Source: Pseudomonas oleovorans subsp. oleovorans (GTDB lineage: Bacteria > Pseudomonadota > Gammaproteobacteria > Pseudomonadales > Pseudomonadaceae). Taken from it: a DNA stretch of 64,000 nt. Position 1 is the stretch's first letter. The number at the start of each line of letters is the position of its first letter. The translations under genes were made by a program, and so were the position numbers. Below are positions 8,027 through 15,713 of this stretch, piece after piece. Location: contig NZ_NIUB01000005.1 in the NCBI RefSeq assembly GCF_002197815.1, positions 108,266-172,265 of the forward strand, in the 5' to 3' direction. The notes below the pieces were generated by a model. That model ran no database searches. It saw nothing but the letters and a program-made list of their open reading frames with translations, and was not told where the DNA came from.

Positions 8027-8043
8027 TTGTTATAACGTAACAA
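8027..8043. promoter_or_regulatory. Zur-box-like palindrome
   Basis: TTGTTA-TAACG-TAACAA is a perfect 6-bp inverted repeat around a five-base centre and resembles the GTTATAATATAAC core of gammaproteobacterial Zur operators. It lies 28 bases before the His-rich protein gene (start 8072), consistent with zinc repression of the four genes that follow, and also lies upstream of the divergent gene at 7958. Confidence 0.7.
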
Positions 8044-8071
8044 TCAAATCGCACCTACGCTGGAGATAACC

Positions 8072-8653
8072 ATGCGCCACCTGCTGCTCGCCCTGCCCTT
8101 CGCCCTGTTGCCCCTGATCGCTGCCCAGGCTCATGAGCACGGCCATGATCACGACCACGAACATGCCCACGACAGCCTGGGAGCCCACGAGCATGGTGTC
8201 TCCAGCCTCAATGCCGCGCTGGACGGCAACCTGCTGGAGCTGCAATTCGAAAGCCCGGCGATGAACCTGGTCGGCTTCGAACATGCAGCCAAAAGCGATG
8301 CCGACAAGGCCAAGGTCGCGGCCGCCAAGCGCGAGCTGGAGCGCCCCATCAGCCTGTTCGCCCTGAACAGCGGCGATTGCAAGGCCACCCAGGTCGAACT
8401 GGAAAGCCCACTGTTCGGCGACGCTGACCACGATCACGATCACGATCACGATCACGATCATGAAGGCGAGCACAGCGACATCCATGCGCACTATCGCTTC
8501 GAATGCGCCAAGGCCAACGAATTGAAACAGTTGGATCTCGCCGAACTGTTCAAACGCTTCCCCGCCACCGAGAAGATTCAGGTACAACTGATCGGCCCGA
8601 ATGGTCAGCAGGGCGTGGAACTGACGCCGGCACAGCCACGCTTGAGCTTCTGA
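8072..8653 (+). CDS. His-rich periplasmic zinc-binding protein (ZrgA/DUF2796 family)
   Basis: A signal peptide (MRHLLLALPFALLPLIAAQA) is followed by two metal-binding His/Asp stretches: HEHGHDHDHEHAHD right after cleavage and a (DH)n run near residues 117-130. The rest matches the DUF2796 family (EHGVSSLNAALDGNLLELQFESPAMNLVGFEH). In P. aeruginosa and Vibrio such proteins belong to zinc-repressed uptake systems. The Zur-like site upstream and the ABC transporter genes downstream support that role here. Start is the ATG at 8072 with GGAG six bases upstream. Confidence 0.88.
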   Translation: MRHLLLALPFALLPLIAAQAHEHGHDHDHEHAHDSLGAHEHGVSSLNAALDGNLLELQFESPAMNLVGFEHAAKSDADKAKVAAAKRELERPISLFALNSGDCKATQVELESPLFGDADHDHDHDHDHDHEGEHSDIHAHYRFECAKANELKQLDLAELFKRFPATEKIQVQLIGPNGQQGVELTPAQPRLSF

Positions 8654-8666
8654 CCTGCCACGTCTC

Positions 8667-8699
8667 ATTGCCGGAGTGAGCGCCCCTCGCTCCGGCAAT
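8667..8699 (+). repeat. intercistronic hairpin
   Basis: ATTGCCGGAG at 8667-8676 pairs perfectly with CTCCGGCAAT at 8690-8699, immediately before the ABC ATPase gene. No U-run follows, so it may set mRNA stability or differential expression within the zinc cluster rather than terminate transcription. Confidence 0.6.
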
Positions 8700-8701
8700 A
8701 A

Positions 8702-9436
8702 ATGCCTTCTCCCGACACGCAGCAGACAATGACCGAACCTCTGATCGAACTCGCCAATCTCGGCTTCGCCTGGCCCGGCCAGGCGCAGCTGCTGGATATC
8801 CCCGTCTTCACCCTGGCACGCGGTGAGACCCTGTTTCTCAAAGGCCCCAGTGGCAGCGGCAAAACCACCCTGCTCGGCCTGCTCGGCGGCGTACAACGTG
8901 CGCAAAGCGGCCATATCCGCCTGCTCGGCCAGGACCTCGGCCAACTCTCCGCCGGTGCCCGCGACCGTTTTCGCGTCGACCACACTGGCTACATCTTCCA
9001 GCAGTTCAACCTGCTGCCATTTCTTTCTGTACGCGAGAACGTCGAGCTGCCCTGCCGCTTCTCGCGCCTGCGTGCCGAACGCGCACGCCAGCGCCACGGC
9101 AGCATCGATGCAGCCGCAGCGGCGCTGCTCGATCACCTGGGGCTACGCGCCGAGCTGCTTGGCCGGCGCGCCGATGAACTGTCCATCGGCCAGCAACAGC
9201 GGGTCGCCGCCGCGCGCGCGCTGATCGGCCAGCCGGAGCTGGTGATCGCCGACGAACCCACTTCCGCACTGGACTTCGACGCCCGCGAAGCCTTCCTGCA
9301 ACTATTGTTCGCCGAATGCCGCGCCGCCGGCGCCAGCCTGCTGTTCGTCAGCCACGACCAGAGTCTGGCCCCGCTGTTCGACCGCAGCCTGTCGCTGGGC
9401 GAACTCAATCGCGCCGCCAAGTCCGTCGAGGTCTGA
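8702..9436 (+). CDS. ABC transporter ATPase (LolD/MacB type), zinc cluster
   Basis: The 244-residue nucleotide-binding subunit has Walker A GPSGSGKTT near 50, Q-loop FQQFNLLPFLSV near 100, signature LSIGQQQRVAAARAL near 160 and Walker B LVIADEPTSALD near 180, ending with the H-loop in FVSHDQ. It belongs to the LolD/MacB class that drives FtsX-like permeases; the permease follows one base after the stop. The cluster is the zinc-responsive ABC system next to the ZrgA-like protein. The start could also be the ATG at 8729 (MTEPLIELANLG), which fits family alignments better; neither has a strong ribosome binding site. Confidence 0.9.
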   Translation: MPSPDTQQTMTEPLIELANLGFAWPGQAQLLDIPVFTLARGETLFLKGPSGSGKTTLLGLLGGVQRAQSGHIRLLGQDLGQLSAGARDRFRVDHTGYIFQQFNLLPFLSVRENVELPCRFSRLRAERARQRHGSIDAAAAALLDHLGLRAELLGRRADELSIGQQQRVAAARALIGQPELVIADEPTSALDFDAREAFLQLLFAECRAAGASLLFVSHDQSLAPLFDRSLSLGELNRAAKSVEV

Positions 9437-9437
9437 G

Positions 9438-10844
9438 ATGCACCTGATCCGCATCGCCCTGGCCAGCCTGGCCAACCGTCGTTTCACCGCCCTGCTCACG
9501 GTGTTCGCCATCGCCCTGTCGGTGTGCCTGCTGCTGGCCGTCGAGCGCGTGCGCACCGAGGCACGCGCCAGCTTCGCCAACACCATCAGCGGCACCGACC
9601 TGATCGTCGGCGCCCGCTCCGGCAGCGTGAACCTGCTGCTCTACTCGGTGTTCCGCATCGGCAACGCCACCAACAACATCCGCTGGGACAGTTTCGAGCA
9701 CTTCGCCAACCACCGTCAGGTGAAGTGGGCCATCCCCATTTCCCTCGGTGACTCGCACCGCGGCTATCGAGTCATGGGCACCAGCACCGCCTATTTCGAG
9801 CACTACCGCTACGCCCGCAGCCAGGCGCTGAAATTGGCCCAGGGCCGCGAGTTTGCCGACGACCCGTTCGAGGTAGTACTCGGCGCGGAAGTGGCCCAGG
9901 CGCTGGGCTACGGCCTCGGCGAGAAAATCGTCCTGGCCCATGGCGTCGCCACCATCAGCCTGGTCAAGCACGACGACAAACCCTTCACCGTGGTCGGCAT
10001 CCTCGAACGCACCGGCACGCCAGTGGACCGCACGCTGCACATCTCCCTGGCGGGCATAGAGGCGCTGCACATCGACTGGCAAAACGGCATGCCGGCACGC
10101 GGCGCGGCGCAGATCAGCGCGGATCAGGTGCGAGAGTGGGCAAGCGCCTGTTCACAAGCGTCGCGAGCGCAGACGGGACAAGGCGAAAGCGGGCGAGGAA
10201 GCGCAGTTGAGTCGAGTCTCAATGAGCATTCCGAGCCCGCTTTCAACGCAGCAGCGTCAAGCGCAGTAGCTTGTGGACAGGCGCTGCAGCCCAAGCAGAT
10301 CACTGCCTTCATGCTCGGTCTCAACAGCAAGATCGCCACCTTCAGCCTGCAACGCGAGATCAACGAGTTTCGTGGCGAGCCGCTGCTGGCGATCCTGCCG
10401 GGGGTTGCCCTGCAGGAGCTGTGGAGCCTGATGGGCACGGCCGAGCAGGCGCTGTTCGTGGTCTCGCTGTTCGTCGTGCTGACCGGCCTGATCGGCATGC
10501 TCACGGCGATTCTCACCAGCCTCAACGAGCGCCGCCGGGAGATGGCCATCCTGCGCTCGGTAGGCGCCCGTCCCTGGCATATCGCCAGCCTGCTGGTGCT
10601 GGAAGCCTTCACCCTGGCACTGGCCGGCGTAGCCTTAGGTGTCGCGCTGCTGTATCTGGGCATCGCCGGCAGCCAGGGCTTCGTCCAGGCCAACTACGGC
10701 TTGTACCTGGCACTCAATGCGCCGTCGAGCTACGAGTGGAAACTGCTGGGCAGCATTCTCGCTGCTGCCGTGGCGATGGGCAGTGTGCCGGCCTGGCGGG
10801 CCTATCGGCAGTCGTTGGCCGACGGCCTGTCGATCAGGCTCTGA
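9438..10844 (+). CDS. FtsX-like ABC permease carrying an in-frame repeat insertion
   Basis: The permease has an N-terminal membrane segment (about 13-33), a large periplasmic MacB-like domain, and three C-terminal membrane segments (about 335-360, 385-415, 435-452) with the FtsX motif LNERRREMAILRSVGA near 363. Residues 236-283 (WASACSQASRAQTGQGESGR onward) do not look like permease sequence. They are encoded by a 143-bp repeat element (10143-10285) whose second copy lies before uvrA. The frame is kept, so the protein may still work with a 48-residue loop in its periplasmic domain. It is partner of the upstream ATPase. Confidence 0.87.
   Translation: MHLIRIALASLANRRFTALLTVFAIALSVCLLLAVERVRTEARASFANTISGTDLIVGARSGSVNLLLYSVFRIGNATNNIRWDSFEHFANHRQVKWAIPISLGDSHRGYRVMGTSTAYFEHYRYARSQALKLAQGREFADDPFEVVLGAEVAQALGYGLGEKIVLAHGVATISLVKHDDKPFTVVGILERTGTPVDRTLHISLAGIEALHIDWQNGMPARGAAQISADQVREWASACSQASRAQTGQGESGRGSAVESSLNEHSEPAFNAAASSAVACGQALQPKQITAFMLGLNSKIATFSLQREINEFRGEPLLAILPGVALQELWSLMGTAEQALFVVSLFVVLTGLIGMLTAILTSLNERRREMAILRSVGARPWHIASLLVLEAFTLALAGVALGVALLYLGIAGSQGFVQANYGLYLALNAPSSYEWKLLGSILAAAVAMGSVPAWRAYRQSLADGLSIRL
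10143..10285. repeat. repeat element, copy A, inside the permease gene
   Basis: The ends are near-perfect 17-base inverted repeats (AGCGCCTGTTCACAAGC at 10143-10159; GCTTGTGGACAGGCGCT at 10269-10285). The interior shares CAAGGCGAAAG, AATGAGCATT, TTTCAACGCAGC and TAGCTT, in the same order, with copy B at 22715-22874. Insertion length plus any target duplication must be a multiple of three because the reading frame continues. Confidence 0.85.
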
Positions 10845-10902
10845 GGCAAAGTTGCAGGCGCCTGTCGTACACTGCGCAGGCGCTCTTACCAAGAGGTTTC
10901 TC

Positions 10903-11424
10903 ATGTCCCGCCCCCTGCTCGCCACCCTGCTGCTGACCCTGGCCCTGCCACTGGCTGCCGCTGATGTGCGCGAACTCAACTGGTCCGACCTGATCCCGCC
11001 GGATGCACCGCCACAGGTGGTCGACCCAACGCCGATTCACGACCTCTCGCAACTGGCTGACGCGCTGTCAGAAGCCGGCCCGGCCGCCATGCAACAGTCG
11101 CCCGCCGCTCCGGTGGTCAAGGCACTCGATGGTCAGCAGGTGAAACTGCCCGGCTATATCGTGCCGCTGGACGTGACCGACGAAGGCCGCGTGGTGGAGT
11201 TTCTGCTGGTGCCCTACTTCGGCGCCTGCATTCATGTACCACCGCCGCCGTCGAACCAGATCGTGCATGTCACCAGCGAGCTCGGTGTACTGCTCGATGC
11301 GCTGTACCAGCCGTTCTGGGTGGAAGGCCCGCTGAAAACCGAGCACGTCAGCAGCGAGCTGGCCGAAGTCGGCTACCAGATGGCAGCGGACAAGATCTAC
11401 GCCTACGAATTGCCCGACAGCTGA
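10903..11424 (+). CDS. DUF3299 periplasmic protein, zinc cluster
   Basis: The 173-residue protein has a signal peptide (MSRPLLATLLLTLALPLAAA) and then the DUF3299 family pattern: LNWSDLIPPD, VKLPGYIVPLDV near 90 and FLLVPYFGACIHVPPPPSNQIVHV near 110. The ACIHVPPPPSNQ segment, with Cys and His, is the most conserved part and may bind metal. It is the last gene of the zinc cluster and probably acts with the ABC transporter. The frame is open from 10639, but that part overlaps the permease; the ATG at 10903 has AAGAGG upstream. Confidence 0.85.
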   Translation: MSRPLLATLLLTLALPLAAADVRELNWSDLIPPDAPPQVVDPTPIHDLSQLADALSEAGPAAMQQSPAAPVVKALDGQQVKLPGYIVPLDVTDEGRVVEFLLVPYFGACIHVPPPPSNQIVHVTSELGVLLDALYQPFWVEGPLKTEHVSSELAEVGYQMAADKIYAYELPDS

Positions 11425-11427
11425 GCC

Positions 11428-11518
11428 TGTAGGAGCCCCGCCTCGGGGCGAAGCGGTCGCGGTCATCCAGAAACATCTGCGGTGTTAGCACCATTCGCCG
11501 CGAGGCGCGTCTCCTACA
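11428..11518. repeat. REP pair (TGTAGGAG ... CTCCTACA)
   Basis: TGTAGGAGCCCCGCCTCGGG at 11428 and the inverted CGCCGCGAGGCGCGTCTCCTACA ending at 11518 form a classic Pseudomonas REP inverted pair after the DUF3299 gene. Confidence 0.8.
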
Positions 11519-11558
11519 AAAAGCCAATACGCTACCGTGCCTAACGACACCTCCAATG

Positions 11559-11587
11559 AAAAAGCCAGACACTAGGTCTGGCTTTTT
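11559..11587. terminator. bidirectional terminator between zinc cluster and TonB operon
   Basis: AAAAAGCCAGAC, loop ACTAG, GTCTGGCTTTTT is a strong stem with U-runs on both strands. It serves the plus-strand zinc cluster and the convergent minus-strand TonB operon. Confidence 0.92.
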
Positions 11588-11617
11588 ACTTGGTGCGCGC
11601 GACGCACCGAGAACGAC

Positions 11618-12715
11618 TCAACTGCGACTGGCTACCCTATTTTCTCGCTCGAAGCGCAACTCACTTTCCGCCCACTGCCGCCAGGAGCGCACCTTGGCCC
11701 GCTCGGCACCGCCACGTTCGGCGCGCGCCAACGCATCCAGCCCGGCCTGCCAGCGCGACTGCTCCAGCTCCAGCTGAGCGACGTACAGCCAGTGCTTGCC
11801 GTTGCCGCTGCGTTCGGCCAGCGGCCGCAGCACGCGCACCGCTGCGGCGCGATCGCGCGCCTGCCACCAGAACAGGCCCAGGCGCTCCTGACGTGCGGCG
11901 GTGTTGGCCAGCAGGCCACTGTCGAGCATGCCGGCGAGCAGCTTGGCGCCCTGCCAGGGCTGATCCGCAGCGCCGGCGAGCAGCACCAGGTTGTCCAGCT
12001 CCGCTTCGCTGAAACGCAGGCCCTTGCTGTGCGCCGCACGCAGGGTCGCCAACGCCTTGTCGTTGCTGCCGGCCATCTGCTGCAGGGCGGCCAGCTGACG
12101 CCAGCCCTTGGCATCGTTCGGCTGGCGCGCCAGCAACTGGCGCTGCCAACGCTCGGCCTGGGCATAACGTTTCAGATCGGCATTGGCCCCCACCAGAAAC
12201 TGCAGCCAGATATCGGCGGCCTTGGGATTGGCCTGCACGTAACGCTCGGCCAGCGGCAACGCCTTGGCCGGCTGGTTCATGCCCTGATAGGCCTGCACCA
12301 GCATCTGCAACACCTCCTCGGAGGCAGTGCCCTGATTCGGCGCCAGCAGCTCGACGACCTTGGCGTAGCGGCGCTCGCCCAGGTTGAGTTTGGCCAGATT
12401 GAGGCGCTCGCCAGCCAGCATTTCAGCGTCCAGCTTGCCGCTGCGCACGGCCTTGTCCAACCAGTCGATGGCCTGAGCATTGCTGCCGGCCGACCAGGCT
12501 ACGTAGGCCTTGCTGCGCCACACCAGCGCCTCTTCGAAACTGCCACTCTTGGCCTGAACCTCATCCAGCGCACGCCGTGCGGCGGCATAGTCACCCTTCT
12601 GCTGCGCTGTCTGCGCCGCATTCAGGGCCTTGAACACGGCCGGATCGACGGTCTGTTGGGCCATGCCGGGTACAGACGCGGCACTGAGCATCACGAGCAA
12701 CAACCAACGGTACAT
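11618..12715 (-). CDS. TPR repeat protein of the TonB operon
   Basis: A periplasmic 365-residue protein with signal peptide (MYRWLLLVMLSAASVPGMAQ) and tetratricopeptide-like helical repeats through most of its length (AAQTAQQKGDYAAARRALDEV, LAKLNLGERRYAKVVELLAP, RYAQAERWQRQLLARQPNDAKGW). It is the last gene of the six-gene TonB system, two bases after tonB. TPR proteins hold this position in the TonB2-type clusters of Vibrio and Shewanella and are thought to assist the complex. Function is inferred from position. Confidence 0.8.
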   Translation of the reverse strand: MYRWLLLVMLSAASVPGMAQQTVDPAVFKALNAAQTAQQKGDYAAARRALDEVQAKSGSFEEALVWRSKAYVAWSAGSNAQAIDWLDKAVRSGKLDAEMLAGERLNLAKLNLGERRYAKVVELLAPNQGTASEEVLQMLVQAYQGMNQPAKALPLAERYVQANPKAADIWLQFLVGANADLKRYAQAERWQRQLLARQPNDAKGWRQLAALQQMAGSNDKALATLRAAHSKGLRFSEAELDNLVLLAGAADQPWQGAKLLAGMLDSGLLANTAARQERLGLFWWQARDRAAAVRVLRPLAERSGNGKHWLYVAQLELEQSRWQAGLDALARAERGGAERAKVRSWRQWAESELRFERENRVASRS

Positions 12716-12717
12716 GG

Positions 12718-13401
12718 TCAGCTCCTTTCCAGGCGGAAGTAGAGGGTTTTCACCGCTTCGCGATCCACCGCCAGGCCGCCTTCGGTACGTGGCGCGAAGC
12801 GCCAGCGAGACGCGGCACGGCGCGCTTCGCGCTCGAAGACGTTACGCGGATTGGCCTCCAGTACGCGGATGTTCTCCACGTTACCGGAGCGATTGATGGT
12901 GAACGCCAACTTGACGAAGCCTTCGATGCCACGCTGCAGGGCGTAGCGCGGGTATTCCGGACGCACATCGTTGAGCGGCATGACTTCGCTCTCCATGCCG
13001 CCCATCTGCCCACCGGACTCGGCGGCCTCGCTCGGTGCGCTCGGTGCTGCCGCACCAGGTGCGAGGCCTGCCAGGCTTGGCACAGACGCAGCATTGACCG
13101 CGATACCACTGGCCAGACTGGGCAACTGGATATCCAGTGCAGGCAACTGCGCATTGGGCGTTGCCGACATCGGCGTCGGCGGCGTGGGTGGCTGCGGCGT
13201 CTGCGGTTGCGGCGGCTGCGGTGCCTGCTGACGGGTGCGGCTGGCGGTCTCGCTGGCGTTACCGTCCATGCGCACGAAGTTGGCCACGCTGACCGGGTCC
13301 TGACTTACCTTGGCGCTCGGCGGCGCGACCATGTAAAGCATCAGGGCGAACAGCCCCAAGGCCATCAGGCAGGCGCCGAGAAAAGACAGCGGCAGGCGCA
13401 T
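12718..13401 (-). CDS. tonB: energy transducer TonB (TonB2-type)
   Basis: TonB carries inner-membrane proton-motive energy to outer-membrane receptors. The 227-residue protein has one N-terminal membrane anchor (residues 8-26), a Pro/Gln-rich linker (QAPQPPQPQTPQPPTPPTP near 59-77) and a C-terminal TonB domain from about 140: VRPEYPRYALQRGIEGFVKL, then FTINRSGNVENIRVLE and WRFAP. The linker is short compared with E. coli TonB. Its ATG shares a base with the exbD stop (TGATG). The receptor it serves is not in this window. Confidence 0.9.
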   Translation of the reverse strand: MRLPLSFLGACLMALGLFALMLYMVAPPSAKVSQDPVSVANFVRMDGNASETASRTRQQAPQPPQPQTPQPPTPPTPMSATPNAQLPALDIQLPSLASGIAVNAASVPSLAGLAPGAAAPSAPSEAAESGGQMGGMESEVMPLNDVRPEYPRYALQRGIEGFVKLAFTINRSGNVENIRVLEANPRNVFEREARRAASRWRFAPRTEGGLAVDREAVKTLYFRLERS

Positions 13402-13811
13402 CAGTTGACTCCGCTACCGGCAGCCAGGGCGACATCCTGCACGCCGGCCAGACGCGCCTGATCCATCACCTGGACGACCAGGCCGGTACGCGCATCCTGA
13501 TCGGCCTGCACCACCACGGCGCCTTCCGGCTGGTCGACGCGCATGCGCTCGACATGGGCGCGCACGCTGCGAATGTCCACCGGCTGCTTGTCCATCCAGA
13601 TCTGCCCGTCGGCAGTCACGGCGATAAGGATATTGCCCTTGTCTTGCGGGCTGGCGGTTTCCGCCTGCGGGCGTTGCACCTCGACGCCAGACTCGCGGAT
13701 AAAGGAGCTGGTGACAATGAAGAAAATCAGCATGATGAAGACCACGTCGAGCATCGGCGTGAGGTCGATACCGGTGTCTTCGTCCTGCTGGTGGTGACGA
13801 CGCATTCTCAT
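13401..13811 (-). CDS. exbD: biopolymer transporter ExbD
   Basis: The 136-residue ExbD has a cytoplasmic N-terminus, one membrane helix DLTPMLDVVFIMLIFFIVTSSF near 17-38 containing the conserved proton-path Asp (in MLD), and a periplasmic domain (ILIAVTADGQIWMDKQPV). With the two ExbB-type proteins it forms the motor for TonB. The frame continues upstream to 13952, but the ATG at 13811 (MRMRRHHQQDEDTGIDLTPM) is the natural start. Confidence 0.93.
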   Translation of the reverse strand: MRMRRHHQQDEDTGIDLTPMLDVVFIMLIFFIVTSSFIRESGVEVQRPQAETASPQDKGNILIAVTADGQIWMDKQPVDIRSVRAHVERMRVDQPEGAVVVQADQDARTGLVVQVMDQARLAGVQDVALAAGSGVN

Positions 13812-13822
13812 GTTGGGCGATC

Positions 13823-14371
13823 TCAGTCGTGACGCAGCTGGTCGGCCAGCCGCTCGATGGCCTGGCTGGCTTCGCGCTCGAGGCGCGCCAGGCTGAACAA
13901 TCCGGGAATGGCCAGGACCATGCCGGCCATGGTCGGCAGGGTCGCCTGCCACACGCCTGCGGCCATGCCGCGTGGGTTACCGGCGCCGTTGAGGGCGAGC
14001 ACATCGAACACGGCGATCATGCCGAGCACCGTGCCAAGCAGGCCCAGCAGCGGATACAGCGCCACCAGGGTCTTGCCCAGGCGCAGCGGCGCGGCCAATT
14101 GCTGACGCGCCTGCGCCAGCCAGGCCAGACGCACGGCGCGCTGCCAGTTGCCGTTGTCATCGGCGAGCACCTGTTGCCAGGCCTCGCGGCGCTCCTGCAC
14201 CCAGCGCGGGAAAATCCTGCGCATGTACCAGAAGCGCTCGAACACCAAGGTCCAGAACACCACGCAGAGCACCGCCAGCGCCCACATCACCACGCCGCCA
14301 GCGCTCATGAAGTCGAGCAGTGCATGAGCACTGTCGACTGCACGCAGCCAGAAGGCGAACAGGTCAGTCAC
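13823..14371 (-). CDS. exbB: ExbB-type MotA/TolQ/ExbB proton channel (short)
   Basis: The 182-residue protein has a membrane helix near 27-48 (GGVVMWALAVLCVVFWTLVF) and two C-terminal helices (LVALYPLLGLLGTVLGMIAVF, ATLPTMAGMVLAIPGLFSL), the TolQ/ExbB core. I choose the GTG at 14371 (VTDLFAFWL), which has GGGAG nine bases upstream and overlaps the preceding gene by eight bases. A TTG ten codons further upstream lacks a ribosome binding site. It corresponds to ExbB2 beside the longer TtpC-like protein. Confidence 0.88.
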   Translation of the reverse strand: MTDLFAFWLRAVDSAHALLDFMSAGGVVMWALAVLCVVFWTLVFERFWYMRRIFPRWVQERREAWQQVLADDNGNWQRAVRLAWLAQARQQLAAPLRLGKTLVALYPLLGLLGTVLGMIAVFDVLALNGAGNPRGMAAGVWQATLPTMAGMVLAIPGLFSLARLEREASQAIERLADQLRHD

Positions 14372-15713
14372 GGCGCGGCGCTCCCGACAGGTGCAGGGCA
14401 ATCAGACCAGCGCTCTGCTGTTCCAGAACCTGGATCAGGCCCTTGCTGCGGCTGGCCAGCAGGCTGTGCAGGAACAGCAGCGGAATGGCTACCACCAGGC
14501 CCAGCACGGTGGTTACCAACGCCTGGGAGATACCGTCGGCCATCAGGCGCGAGTCGCCGCCACCGCTCTGGGTGATGGCCTGGAAGGTCACGATCATGCC
14601 GGTCACGGTGCCCAGCAGGCCGAGCAGCGGTGCAACGGCTGCCAGCAGCTTGAGCAGGCCCTGGCCTTTCTCCAGCGGCGGTGTTTCCTGCAGGATCGCT
14701 TCGTCGAGCTTCAGCTCCAGCGTCTCCAGGTCGGCCAGTTGTGGCTTGGCACCCAGTACGCCGATCACACGGCCCAGCGGGTTGTCATCACGCGGCACGC
14801 TGAGGTTGTGCATCTGCGCCTTGACACCACTGCCGACGCGCATCAGGTAGACCATGCGCCACACAGCGAGAAGCAGGCCGAAAGCACCCAGCACGACGAT
14901 CACCCAACCGACCAGACCACCCTGTTGCAGACGATCCCACAGAGTCGGCTGCTGCTGCAGCTGCGCCAGCAGGCTGCCACGGCTCGGATCGATGGGCAGC
15001 GTGGCGAGCGCATCGGTGCTGCTCAGGTAGTCCTTGACCTGGCCCAGGCCGGACGGCTGACGCGGCGGCGCCACCAGTTGCCCGGCATCGGCGTCGTAAC
15101 GCAGGAAGGCATCCTCGCCATACACAGCGAAGGCGCCAACACGCAGTACCTGCTGCTCCTGGCGCGAGCCATCGGTATTCACTACCGGCAATTGCAGACG
15201 CTCGATACGACCGCTGGCAGCCAGGTCTTCGAGCAGCAGCATCCAGTAGCCGTCGAGGTCTTCGGCGGACGGCAGCGAGCGGCTTTCAGCCAACGCCTTG
15301 AGGCGTTTCAGGCGCTCCGGGTACTGAGCGTTGAGCAGGCTGTCCTGCCATTGCCCGGCGACATCACCGGCACTTTGACGCACCACGCCAAACAGCTCAC
15401 CAAGGTGTCCGACGCGCTGCGCCAGCAATTTTTCCTGCTCGGCCAGCTCGGCTTCCTGGCGGTCGAACTCGGCCTTGAGGCGCTCGCTTTCGGCTTTCTG
15501 GGTATTCAGCGCGGAACGTGCGGCAGCCAGCAACTGCGCCTGCTCACTACGCTTGGCGAGAAACGCCTGCTCGCGCTCCTGCATGGCGCTGACTTCGGCA
15601 GCGCGCTCGCTACGGATGCGCTGCAGCAGTTGATCGGGGTTGAGGGTTTCGGCCACGGCGGCCAGTGCCGGCAACAGGCTGAGCGCCAATACGGCTACAA
15701 CACGACGACTCAT
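14364..15713 (-). CDS. TtpC-like long MotA/TolQ/ExbB protein
   Basis: A 449-residue protein with signal peptide (MSRRVVAVLALSLLPALAAV), a periplasmic coiled coil (about 30-110, QAFLAKRSEQAQLLAAARSALN and QEAELAEQEKLLAQRV), a periplasmic domain to about 260, and a C-terminal TolQ/ExbB core with helices near 268, 350 (LLKLLAAVAPLLGLLGTVTG) and 400. This extended form is TtpC of the Vibrio TonB2 systems, needed there in addition to ExbB2. The ATG at 15713 overlaps the DUF3450 stop (ATGA); the frame upstream of it lies inside DUF3450. Confidence 0.9.
   Translation of the reverse strand: MSRRVVAVLALSLLPALAAVAETLNPDQLLQRIRSERAAEVSAMQEREQAFLAKRSEQAQLLAAARSALNTQKAESERLKAEFDRQEAELAEQEKLLAQRVGHLGELFGVVRQSAGDVAGQWQDSLLNAQYPERLKRLKALAESRSLPSAEDLDGYWMLLLEDLAASGRIERLQLPVVNTDGSRQEQQVLRVGAFAVYGEDAFLRYDADAGQLVAPPRQPSGLGQVKDYLSSTDALATLPIDPSRGSLLAQLQQQPTLWDRLQQGGLVGWVIVVLGAFGLLLAVWRMVYLMRVGSGVKAQMHNLSVPRDDNPLGRVIGVLGAKPQLADLETLELKLDEAILQETPPLEKGQGLLKLLAAVAPLLGLLGTVTGMIVTFQAITQSGGGDSRLMADGISQALVTTVLGLVVAIPLLFLHSLLASRSKGLIQVLEQQSAGLIALHLSGAPRRD

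Noticed and set aside
8430..8462. Tandem CACGAT/CACGAC repeats as a possible CRISPR or microsatellite
   Set aside because: They encode the His/Asp run of the zinc protein; unit length and position rule out CRISPR. Slippage variation is possible but not shown.
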